Assembly: GCA_019916065.1 (NCBI GenBank)
Contig: CM034233.1
Coordinates: forward strand, 54,429,947-54,493,946
Direction: 5' to 3'
DNA: 64,000 bases
DNA from: Vitellaria paradoxa
Lineage: Eukaryota > Streptophyta > Magnoliopsida > Ericales > Sapotaceae
A program made the translations under genes and the position numbers. The notes under the pieces were generated by a model that searched no databases, had not been told where the DNA came from, and saw only the letters and a list, made by a program, of their open reading frames with translations. Within the stretch, counting starts at the first letter, position 1; the number at the start of each line of letters is the position of its first letter. Below are positions 47,982 through 57,772 of this stretch, in pieces.

Positions 47982-48381
47982 AGCCTATTTTATGTATTAT
48001 TATTATTATTATGGGGTACATCGGAGCATGATAGCTTGGCAATAGCCAAGGGTTAGTTTATGTTATATATGTTATGATATTATCTTGTGTAGATCTTGCT
48101 CTAGGGTTATTATATTGCTATGATCAGGGGATGGTTACTTAGTGCATGATGAGTATGTTATTTACTCACCCCTTAGGTCACAAGATTTGAGGCATGATAG
48201 TATAAATATAATTTTCAAAATTACTTAGACTTAAAACCGTTATATTTGATGGGTTTTTTTTAAATCTTTTCACTTTAATCCAAAGTACAAGGAGTGCAAA
48301 GGTAAGTTTTAAAGTTCAAGTGGTGTAAGTAATTTTTACTTTAAATACAGGAGGTAAAACGGCAATAATTTCTAATTTTAA

Positions 48382-48571
48382 TTTACAAAAAACAAAGGGT
48401 AAAGTACAGAAACCTCCCTTACAGTTTTATACTTCAGTCCCTCCAATTGTTGTTTTGACAATTCAAACCTCACAGTTTCAATTGTAGTGGAATTGGGTCC
48501 TTTTGTCAAGTATTGTTTATACATAAGCAACTGAAGGCAATTTAGTTAATTGCATTCATCTTCTCCAATGC
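48382..48571. other. Short spacer, possible MITE end
   Basis: GGGTAAAGTACAGAAACCTCCC at about 48399 looks like the end of a small DNA transposon, but I saw no matching inverse end nearby. No gene. Confidence 0.3.
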
Positions 48572-48889
48572 CTAGCTAACACACATTTTGATGTGCAAGG
48601 GTTTTTCAGAAAAGCTGGTTTTGGTCCCAAAATTGACAACAATGTCAGCAATGATTGGTCTATCTTTTCCCTCCAACTTCACATAATGCAATACAATGTA
48701 TGCTACTAGCTTAACTACTTCTACCTCATTCAGATCTAGCGGCCCAACTCTTGGGTCTAAAATCTTTCTCATTTCTTTAGTCAAAATTGCATGGACTACA
48801 AAATCTACCACACTAAGTGGTGCTTCCCCATTTTTCCCACTCCTGAATATAACCCTCTTTCCTGTTAGTAGTTTAAGCAATACTACTCC
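48572..48889 (-). pseudogene. CCR3/CCR4-like receptor kinase pseudogene, C-terminal part
   Basis: This minus-strand frame reads FGVVLLKLLTGKRVIF, then APLSVVDFVVHAIL, ILDPRVGPLDLNEVEVVKLVAY and LEGKDRPIIADIV. It matches the last third of CRINKLY4-related (CCR3/CCR4) kinase domains, where I expect LLELLTGKRAIF, SVVDFAVPAI, DPRVGPP.LNEAEAVELVAY and LEGKDRPTMADIVANL. Family members are plasma-membrane receptor kinases. Homology ends at 48889, exactly where LTR-E begins. The C-terminal end is frayed (FGTKTSF in place of the expected NLERAL). Confidence 0.8.
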
Positions 48890-50956
48890 AAAGGTGTAAT
48901 AACTTGAATTGTTTTTTAATTAAATTGCTTAAGTGTGGTGGTGATATTTGTTATAGTAAAAATCTAGAAAATTGAGAATTTAAAAATTTTTGGAATAATA
49001 AAATTAGTTAGAAAGATTTTCGGATTGAATTTCACCCTATGTGGGAGTTTAATGTAGAATTTCTAAAATTTTTATCCAAACACTTCCAAGCCCAATTACT
49101 TATTTGGTTCAAACCAAGCCCATTAACCCATGGGTCAACCATTTTCTTTGACTCACCTCAACTCACTTTATCACTCAATGAGTTGACTCATGAATAGTTG
49201 CTCGAAATTATTTCCCGACAACTTCATTTTCCATCTTCCATACACTCTCACAATCTTTCAAAATTATTTGACTAATTAGACAAAGAGAAGACCCTACATT
49301 GAAGACCTTAAAGCATCTTTTTCAAATTATTTAGCAAACAAGATTTAAAGCATTTTGTTTGAAAGCTAGCATGATTTAAAGCATTTTGTTAATTTGTCAA
49401 ACAGCTAGCATGATTGTTTAATTTGTCAAAAAGTTAGCATGATTCCCAGATCATGCCACCTATCCTCATCCATCCTCCAACACCTTTCTTAAATTATATG
49501 GTTAGATAGTCAAAAAGCAAGCATGATTCTTGGATCATGCTACCAATTGTATATGCATGATCTTACCTTAGTTGATTTGAAGCATGATTATTTTCTCCAC
49601 CAATAACTTTCTCTACACTCCCATGATTCTTATAAATTGTGTGCCTTCAAAGAGAAGAAAAACAATAAGAAAGAAAAAATATATATATTTTTATCAAGTG
49701 TGGTTGGACATTTGGTGTTGTTTGGAGGAAGAAGAAAGGCTTGAAAATTTTCAATTGGGTGGTGTTCAAAACTCAACTCTTTTTTCCTTCACAGGCTTGG
49801 TCACCAATATCTTCATTGAGGTAGGATAACGAACCTCCTAAAATATATTTGATGCATTTTCTGGTTTAAAGTATGAAACTTGATTGTGATAAAACTTGAT
49901 TGTGATAAAAGTAAATACCCGTATATTGGGGGTAGGGAAGCCAAAATTTTGACTGATGTAACTCAGTATGTTGACAGCTCTCTATTTGTAACTTTTTATG
50001 TGCTTCTGACCCCTAAAACGGTAGAATTAGGCTTCGGCTAAAACATAAAAGTTGTAGCCCTTTCAGTTTTCTTTCCAACCCAAAAAGAATTGCATCAATC
50101 CGATTTGTGAGTCAAAAGTTATGCCCAAAAATACTGAGCACGTGTAAAACTGCATTTTCTAAACAAACTTAATTCAAGGCTGTTTTTGCACCTTTAGACC
50201 TTAGAATTTTAAAAAGTGTGAAACATGAAAGTTTTAGGTCTTAAAGTCTAGTTTCTACAGATATAAAGTTTATAGATATTGGAGTTTTGTTCTATTTTAT
50301 ATGAATTTTCTTTTAAGCTGCTGTCTTAATTTAGTTTTTAATTGATGCTTGTTTGGATTTTTTTTTTGAATATTATGTTTAAAGATTTATTTAAATTTCT
50401 AATTACCTTCTGTTAGTTATTGTCATGTTAATAATTTTATTGATATGAAATTATTTTAAATTGGATATTATATATTATTTGACACTCTAATATTGATGAT
50501 AATTGACTTAGATAATCAGTTTCATCATGGATAGTTGGATGACTTATTCAAACTAAAATGCTAAATATTTGATAAAATGCCCAAAAGAAACAATGGACTT
50601 GTTTTTTTTCATTTGGTCTTTCTTAAAGTTGATTTATTTTTAGGCATTGTTTTGTCAATCTAGCATGTTATATAACTATATTTTTATGATTAAGTGAATT
50701 TAATGAAACTCATTTAATACCTTCCTAAACATTGGAATAACTCTGTGGATATTTGTGGATATCTTGAAGCCAAAAACCTATGATAAGGGTTTGGTTATAA
50801 ATAAGATGATGATTGAAAATTTATTTAAATTATTTTGAATAAAATAAAACTTATCAATTTTGCTAAAAATTAAATATAAGTTCAAGATTTATTTATTATC
50901 TTTATATTCCATAAAATAATAAAATAAAAGGTAAAAGAAGCAAAAACCAAGATTTG

Positions 50957-51030
50957 CAGCCAATGAGGTTCGAACTTGTGACTTTAAATCGTAATTAGGG
51001 CCTCCCACCCACTAAGCTACCAACCTCAGC
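50957..51030 (-). repeat. tRNA-like sequence 1 in LTR-E (SINE-head-like)
   Basis: On the minus strand there is an internal promoter A-box match TAGCTTAGTGGG (51008-51019) and a B-box match AGTTCGAACC (50968-50977), spaced as in a tRNA gene. The predicted arms pair poorly, so it is probably a tRNA-derived relic such as a SINE head, not a working tRNA gene. Confidence 0.5.
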
Positions 51031-51780
51031 TTAATTAATATACCATTAGAAATAATTTTATTTTTATCTAATGTGGTACGGTAAACTTGTCAAAACAATT
51101 AACTAAAATACTACTTCGTATTCTAAATTTTTTTTTACTTGCTACTTGTTAATTTGCATGTAGTACCTACCTTTGTGATAATGATATTGGTGACTATGTT
51201 AAATCTTTGATTTATTGAGAATTATTATTAAATTATGGATTTAGATAAAGTGCTTAAAAATATATTGCATGTTACTGAACAATCCCACTTTTGATTCATC
51301 GCCCGGGAACATTGCCGGTTGTTATTAAAAATCTCTTATTTCCATACAAGGTACCCTTGGAATGTAAAAGGGTGAGAAGAAATTAAGGCACTCGGTGCTA
51401 AAGTTATTTTTGGCAATGGGGTGATGGGTGGGTAGAAACGACCTTTTAGATGAAGATGGGAACATGCATTTTATTTGGGAGATGCTCCCTTCTGACCTGG
51501 CCAGTCAGGTAGCCGGTCGCGACGGCTAGGTTTTTGGTAGGTGACACCGCCGTTATGCATTGGATGCTAAGCCCGTAAAGTCACTGGTTCCCAAGGCTGG
51601 GGGTAGAGGAAGATAGGAGTATGATTATCTTAGGAGGATTTAGATTAAACTCCTTTACAAAATTTTATTGTGACCAGCAACCTCTCTTGTTATGTATGAA
51701 TGATGTGTTGAAATTAATTAATTAGATTTAATTCCTCTCGATGAATATTTTATAAATATATATATATATATATGAAACCT

Positions 51781-51852
51781 GTATCGTTACGGGATTTGAT
51801 CCCGAGACCTTGAAGATCTAAATCTGAGATCCCTACCACTGCGACACAGACT
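51781..51852 (-). repeat. tRNA-like sequence 2 in LTR-E, followed by a TA repeat
   Basis: On the minus strand there is an A-box-like GTCGCAGTGGTAGG and a T-arm-like hairpin CGGG-ATCAAAT-CCCG (about 51790-51804), followed by GTAACGATACAGG and then a TA microsatellite (51755-51773). The layout resembles a short tRNA-derived SINE with a simple-repeat tail. Acceptor-stem pairing is weak. Confidence 0.45.
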
Positions 51853-52610
51853 TCATTGTGGTATACACATCAATATTTAACTATTTTTATATGTAAGTAA
51901 AATAGTAGTTACGGTGACGGTTTCATCGAACCGTTGTAAGTATAATTTACATTATTCAGTTGAGATCTATTGAATTAATTGTTACATAAACAGTATGCCA
52001 CCTAAACACATTCACTGTAATGGGTCACTTAATACAGTGTAGTATTACAACCACTGCATATAGGCACCTAGAAGATTCTGATTACTGGGTTTTAGTAGCT
52101 CACCCCTTGTAGGAATATTTTTTTTCAGGATATTAAGCACAGGGATATAGAAGATGAGCTGGAAAGAGATTAATTTCTCTTAAATATTCCATCAGAAGAG
52201 TTATCTATTTTTCTTCTTCTTTCCTGCGCAGAGCTGGAGGACTTTATTTTTGGTCTGTAACAATTGTTGGATGATTGTAATTATTAAGCTTAGACCTAAT
52301 TTGCTTTTATTTGGTATGTAATGTTAATCGCGTGGTTGGGACACTTAGATGGCTCTGTAATATTTTTCTCGATCTTTATTTTGTGCCCTATAGTTGAAAT
52401 CCCATCAAATGGTTCAATCCAATGACTTATAAATATTGTTTGGGATAAACAAGGGATTTTGAATATCTTAAATTTTTCTTGCGGGTCAACCCCAATTTGG
52501 AAGAAAATTCTGAGGTGTGACAGTGTGTTATTATCATCTTATTTTTAAACCTAACAAATAAATCTCAAGTCACCCCTGGGCATTCGGTTATGAAAATCCG
52601 GAGCGTGACA

Positions 52611-53085
52611 AAAGACATAGATGTCACTCTATATTGTCAACACATTTAGGCCATAGTACTCCGGATCAATGTACCCAATTGTCCTAGTTGTCTTCTTTGG
52701 CCTCAAATCCTAATGAGTACTCTTTAGGCCCATCATTGATAATTTGACGTTTGACATTCTAGCAATCTAATTTGCATCAAGCAGAATGTTTGAGGACTTA
52801 ATGTGCCAGTGTATAATTGTCGGGACTGCATAATTTTGAAGATATTTTATGCCATAAGAAATGTCTAATGCAATTTTGATACTAATTTTCCTAGAAATTG
52901 ACACGCTGTAACTCCTCTCGATATTGTTCTTGACGTGTAAATGACAGTGGATTGCTCCATTCTTCTTGTACTCGTAAACCAAGAGCCTTTCATTCATCTT
53001 TTCGCAATATCCAACAAGTCTAAACAAGTGCTTATGGTGTAGCCTGGACAAAAAGTTAAGAAATTCATTAATAGTTGCTCCTTAA
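52611..53085 (-). pseudogene. CCR3/CCR4-like receptor kinase pseudogene, N-terminal kinase part
   Basis: On the minus strand the frame begins near 53085 with EFLNFLSRLHHKHLFRLVGYCE, then ERLLVYEYKKNGAIHCHLH, IALDISYGIKYLQNYAVP and IGYIDPEYYGLNVLT, ending SDIYVF where LTR-E enters. These match kinase subdomains IV to IX of CCR3/CCR4-like receptors. The catalytic motifs are destroyed: the HRD region reads HWHIKSSN and the DFG region reads NVK. In-frame stops are present. N-terminal parts (receptor, membrane segment, glycine loop) are not seen upstream of 53085. Confidence 0.82.
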
Positions 53086-53389
53086 GGTAGCGCTTGAATT
53101 TTCAAAAAGTTTAAAAAAATTAAAAGTTTGTATTGAAGTGATGTAAAATGATAGTGATTAAATTTGATTGGAAAAAATTAAGAACTTCTAAAGTTTTTTA
53201 TAATTTTTTTGTAACATCTAGAACTCTAAATGAAGTCTACATCTTCTTTGCTTGGTGGAAACTAAAATCAGGAAACTTAATCTAAGATCTACATAGCTAT
53301 CTGTTCAAATTTTGATTCTTGCGGTAATTTTTTCTCATAATTTTTATTCTTTTGCAAGATTCTTCCATTATTAGTATTAATATCATAAC

Positions 53390-55140
53390 AGCCAAACAAA
53401 AACTACATTACAGTCATAATTATACATATAAGATTGAAATGTCACTGTTAGAAACTAATCAAATATATCTTTTTCTCAAATTTGAATATTGGACTTGTTC
53501 AAGTGAAAATTAAAGTCAATAAGCGAGCCCTACCAAAGATATTGGCCATCCACGTAGAAGATATAGACAGTGCATAGAGAAGTACATAACCATTAATAAT
53601 TGTAGGAGGATTACGTGTATATATATATCTATATAATAAAACAAGGTGATTTTTAAAATGTACTTTTCACAAATTAAGATTCAACGGTTAAAAATTATTT
53701 TTTTTTTCACTCAGCAATTGAGATCATTTTTATTTTATTTTTTAACTTCTAACTCAATTTTTATTTTAGTAGATTTTATTATCGTCTTTCTCAGAACATT
53801 TAAATTCTATCTAATTATGATTTTTAAGAAATTGAATATTTCAAATTAAATCACCATAATTTGTTTTTTATTTTATAGTTCTTATCAAAAATTAATTGGA
53901 AAGATATCAACATACATGTAATAACTGCTAAAACTTAAAATCTTAAAAAAAAAAATTTAAACTCATGTATTATTATAATTTTTTTAATTTAAATTTTTTT
54001 TATCCTAAATTTCAACAATATAAGAAACTAAAAATTAATTTTGTTTAGAGTAGTATAGACAGAGGTTATATACATAATTCAGGCAAAACGAGGAAAAGCA
54101 ATGGGAGGAATTTTGTGGAATCAAATCACGCCATCAGTTGAGTAGAATGGGGCCTGACTTTTTAATTCATGACGTTGGCATCGGATCTATTTGGCATGCC
54201 CAAATAAATCACTTGTTTGAGACCTGTTCCATTTTTTGAATCATACATAAAATATTTTATTTACAAAATTACGGAGACGTTTGAAGTTTGAAAAAAAATT
54301 CAAAACAAATCAAAAGTTGGTGCTGATATAATATAAAAGTGATACGTAATGATATTTGATTGGAAGAATTTAAATTTTTTTTTAATTTTAAATTTTATTT
54401 TAAATTTTAAAATTTTTTTAAAAAATTTAAAAATACAAACAACCACTAAATAAAAAGAAAGTGTGTCAACACTACATTTATGATTAATCTCTTTCTATAC
54501 ATGCATTTTTCCAAGCTAATAGAAAATGAGTTAGATTTTTCATATGACTTTTTTTCTCAAATGAATTAAATTATATTATCAAAAACATTTTTAAAAAAAA
54601 TTGTAAAAATTCGTAATCGATTACACTAAATAAAGACACTTATTAAGAGATGTTCTAATTGCAAATTTACTAATTTATTACCACTTCATTGTTTAAATTT
54701 TTGCTATATTATGAGCTTTAACAAGGAGGTGTTTATTGCGGTAAATATAGAGCTAAAAATCAATAATTAAATTATTCACTTCTTTTTGTTATCTAAAATG
54801 ATAATTGAAAATAAACAGAAAATCAAAATACTTTGAACTTCATTAATTGAAATTATTCAGTTAGGTTCCCGTTAGAATCAAATTAACCGAAACTCTATTT
54901 TTATATAATTTGTTTTTTACTTTTCATAAATTTATAATTGTATTATCTAAAATCATATTGCCATAAACATATAATTTCTAATTTATTTTTGTACAAAATT
55001 ATTATATATATATATTTAATTTGTAATTTGATTATTTTAATCTTTCATATGCAATAAACAGAATCACGCCAAATTTCAATGTGTCTAAGAAAATAATCAA
55101 ATTTTGAAAAGAAAAATTTGAATAATAGGATCGAATTAAT
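53390..55140 (+). repeat. Upstream segment, copy 1 of a diverged segmental duplication
   Basis: This aligns in order with 55990-57505. Shared blocks: AAAGTCAATAAGCG (53513 / 56092), ATAGACAGTGCATAGAGA (53563 / 56144), CAATGGGAGGAATTTTGTGG (54100 / 56259), TTTGGCATG.CCAAATAAA (54189 / 56389) and ACACTTATTAAGA (54636 / 56837). It also carries its own AT-rich inserts, including a MITE-like piece at about 54270-54450. No gene follows it. A 67-codon ORF at 53646-53849 looks like chance. Confidence 0.75.
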
Positions 55141-55149
55141 CTATAGCTG

Positions 55150-55989
55150 ATATTATTGACGCTGGAGTAAGAAAATGCAAAATTTCATTCAAAGGATGCT
55201 TTAAGATGTTTTATTCAATAGATTGTGATAAACCTACCCATACTAGGTGAAAGGGGTAACTATTGACTTACATAAAATCCACCCTAGTGGGTGGATGAAA
55301 ACGAAAAAAACAACCGCCTGTTTATTTTTGAGGTGGTTTTCTGTTAACTTTATGCATTATTTATGCCTGTTAAATTAATATAAATACGTGAGGAAACTTT
55401 ATAAATTTTTGTATGGCTAATTTATATATATATATATATATAAAACAGAGAAGTTTAAGAGTCAAAAATGTGAGAAAAATCTTATTTTGTTTCTTTGTAA
55501 TTTCAGTAAAATATAGTGAAACTTTCGCGTGGACATACACATTGTCAAAATCACATAAAATCTTTATAATGTTTTTTGTTTGTGTGTTTCTTGTTCCCTT
55601 TAGGTAGTGTTTGGATGATAAAAAAATTGCAAAAATTGGTATCAAAGTGACACATGGAGAAATCTAATTAGAAGAAGTTAGAAAAAAATTGAATTTTTTT
55701 GTAAATTTTGATAAAATTTGAACATCCAAACATGGCCTAATTCCCAAACTTTTGGGTTAATTATTAGAGGGATTGTTTGGTCTATCAAAACTAACCAAAA
55801 CTCATCAACTTTTATTAATTTTTTATACTTTCTTCTAATCAAAATTCACCACATATTATTTTTACATTAAATTTTTATACTTTTGTTATACCCCTTTTTT
55901 TTTAATCATTCAAACAGCACCATAATACTGTATTAACTATCCTTCTATCTTGTATGTTCATAATGTACTGGAATATTATTGCGTGTTGC
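55150..55989. other. Spacer between duplication copies with two small MITE-like elements
   Basis: No gene is supported. At about 55604-55737 GTGTTTGGATGATAAAAAAATT is mirrored by GAACATCCAAACATGGCC, and at about 55769-55921 GGATTGTTTGGTCTAT is mirrored by ATTCAAACAGCACC. Both fit short hAT-like MITEs. A TA microsatellite lies at 55425-55442. Confidence 0.5.
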
Positions 55990-57505
55990 TTATCTAACTA
56001 TATGACAGTCACAATCGTTCTGTCATGTTAGTGCTAGAAACTAATTAATTACTATTCTCAAATTTGAGTTGACTTGTCCAATTGAAAAATCAAAGTCAAT
56101 AAGCGCGTTCTACTATCGCTATCGGCCTTGCAAGGAGGAGAAATAGACAGTGCATAGAGATATATATAATATAACCATTATTAATTGTAGCAGGATTGTA
56201 TATACGAAAAGAAAGGAGTGCCAAGTCAAATTAGAAAAATAAAAGATAAGGGAAAAACAATGGGAGGAATTTTGTGGGATCAAAGGTCTTTCGTGGACAC
56301 TGAAATCTCAGACGGACTTTTCACGCCATCAATTTGGAGTAGAATTGGGGTCTTGTCTTTTCAATTCGTGATGTTGGGGTAAGCCCCGTTTGGCATGTCC
56401 AAATAAAACACTAGTTTGAGACATCTTTCACGTTTTGAATGTGTTATTTTTGGTTTAATATTTTATTTTTAACTCATTCTTCGTCAGGAAATATTTGTTG
56501 AAATCCAAACGGGTTGTAGTGATAAATTAGCAAGGAATTTGTATTTAACATACTAGCTGATGTGTTTAAAATATTAATTAATTTCACAACATTATGAAAT
56601 TCATTAGTGAATCTACACAAAACCCTATGATACATGCACATAAAAAAAATGACGACGTATATCTAATTAACATCATACAAATATTTTAATTACATAATTA
56701 AATGAAAAAAATATATAAAAAATGAGTAGAATTCTTCATATGCTTTTTTTTTTTTTCTCAAATGAATTATGTTATATTATTAAAAACATTTTCAAAAAGA
56801 TTGTAAAGATTTGTAATACATCACTCTAAATAAAAACACTTATTAAGAAGTATCCTAATTGCAAAACTACGATTACCATATTACACAAGTTTTTTTTACA
56901 TATTGGAAACTTTAAGTAAGAGGTGTATATTTAAGTAGAATTGGAACTAAAAATAAAAAATTGAATTACTCAATTTTTTTTATTATCTAAAAAGATAATC
57001 GAAACTGAACTGAGAATCAAATTACTTTAAACCTAATTAACTAAAATTATTCAATTAGGTGCTAGCTAGAATGAACTAACTAAAATTCTATTTGTATATA
57101 AATATCTATTTTTTATTTTTTATAAATTTATTATTGTATTATCTAAAATTATATTGTAAATAAATATATAGGTTCCGTTTGGAGCTCTCCAAAAAAAAAA
57201 AATAATAAAATCCTACAAATCTCTACAAATACGAATTACGAGACAATAAAATTTAAATTCTTCATTCACTGCACGAATTACGAGACATTTACTTTTACAA
57301 TTTTATACAATTTTATATAACTCTAAACACACACATAATTTCTAATTTATTTTTGCACAAAATCATTAAATATATTTAATTTATAATTTGATTATCGGTT
57401 TTTTATATTATGCAAGAATCAGAATCACGCTGAATTTTATTTTGAGTCTAAAAAATAATCAAGGTTTGAAAAAGAATTGAATAATGGAACCCAGGAACCG
57501 AATTA
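55990..57505 (+). repeat. Upstream segment, copy 2, directly before the lectin kinase gene
   Basis: This is the counterpart of 53390-55140 (shared blocks listed there). It ends about 270 bases before the start codon at 57773, so it probably includes part of the gene's distal promoter. The relation to copy 1 suggests that an ancestral kinase locus was duplicated in tandem and that the gene body of the first copy was later lost. Confidence 0.72.
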
Positions 57506-57772
57506 ACAGAAATTGAAATTCACGATTCTGGTTGAGCTTTGCACACCGCTGGCTCAAACTCAATTACATGTCACTTATTTACAGCAAAGCAAACAGCTCC
57601 CAAACATTGACTTCATTACCGGAGTCTTCCGACCTCTAGTTTCATCTCTTCTACTTGTTCTTCAAACTTGGTGGCCTTTATATGAGGACTCGCATTAATT
57701 CCCTCAAGGCAGAAAGTAAAGATACTATACAAATATATAACTGCAGAAAGTTTTGTTCTTCACTTCCATTCC
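57506..57772 (+). promoter_or_regulatory. Core promoter and 5' leader of the lectin receptor kinase gene
   Basis: A TATA-like TTTATATGA lies at 57677-57685, about 90 bases before the ATG. A W-box-type TTGACT (WRKY site core) is at 57607-57612. Upstream ORFs in this stretch look like chance. The ATG at 57773 is in a fair context (CATTCCATGGC) and is the first that yields a signal peptide. These are pattern matches only. Confidence 0.45.

Larger units (their letters stand above)
31425..48199 (+). mobile_element. LTR-D: solo LTR of the long family, split by a Sirevirus-type element
   Basis: It starts TGTAATATCC at 31425 and ends TTTGAGGCATGATA at 48199, flanked by GTATA (31420-31424 and 48200-48204). 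Its two parts (31425-33679 and 47987-48199) add to about 2468 bases and match LTR-B in block order, including the two GGGCGCCC-like arrays (31590-31672, 32395-32512), GGTAGGGATTTC...ATATATGAGATG and the ACTCACCCCTTAGGTCA end. No internal retroelement part remains, so it is a solo LTR. It was old enough to host the later insertion. Confidence 0.9.
31219..48372. mobile_element. MULE-type MITE (374 bp once reconstructed), split by LTR-D
   Basis: The left arm (31219-31282) GGTAATTATCATTTTACC...CTTACACTCTTGAACTTTAAAA is repeated in inverse by the right arm (48308-48372) ...TTTTAAAGTTCAAGTGGTGTAAG...GGTAAAACGGCAATAATTTC. A 9-bp repeat TAATTTTAA flanks the pair (31210-31218 and 48373-48381). Removing everything from LTR-D through one copy of GTATA leaves 206 + 168 bases. 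It is the outermost layer of the nest. Confidence 0.75.
48895..52610 (+). mobile_element. LTR-E: 3.7-kb solo LTR splitting the CCR-like pseudogene
   Basis: It starts TGTAATAACTTG at 48895 and ends ATCCGGAGCGTGACA at 52610. Flanks AAAGG (48890-48894) and AAAGA (52611-52615) agree at four of five bases. The kinase reading frame resumes on either side without loss of residues, so the ends are well placed. No retroelement protein domain is present. A block at 50015-50140 resembles part of the Sirevirus-type LTR. Two tRNA-like sequences lie inside. Ends and length suggest a Ty3 (Del/Tekay-like) LTR, different from the LTR-A/B/C/D family. Confidence 0.75.

Noticed and set aside
31425..48199. LTR-D and the Sirevirus-type element as one large retrotransposon
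   Set aside because: Their ends, target duplications (GTATA and AGCCT) and sequence families differ, and the left and right LTR-D parts join into a single LTR when the other element is removed.
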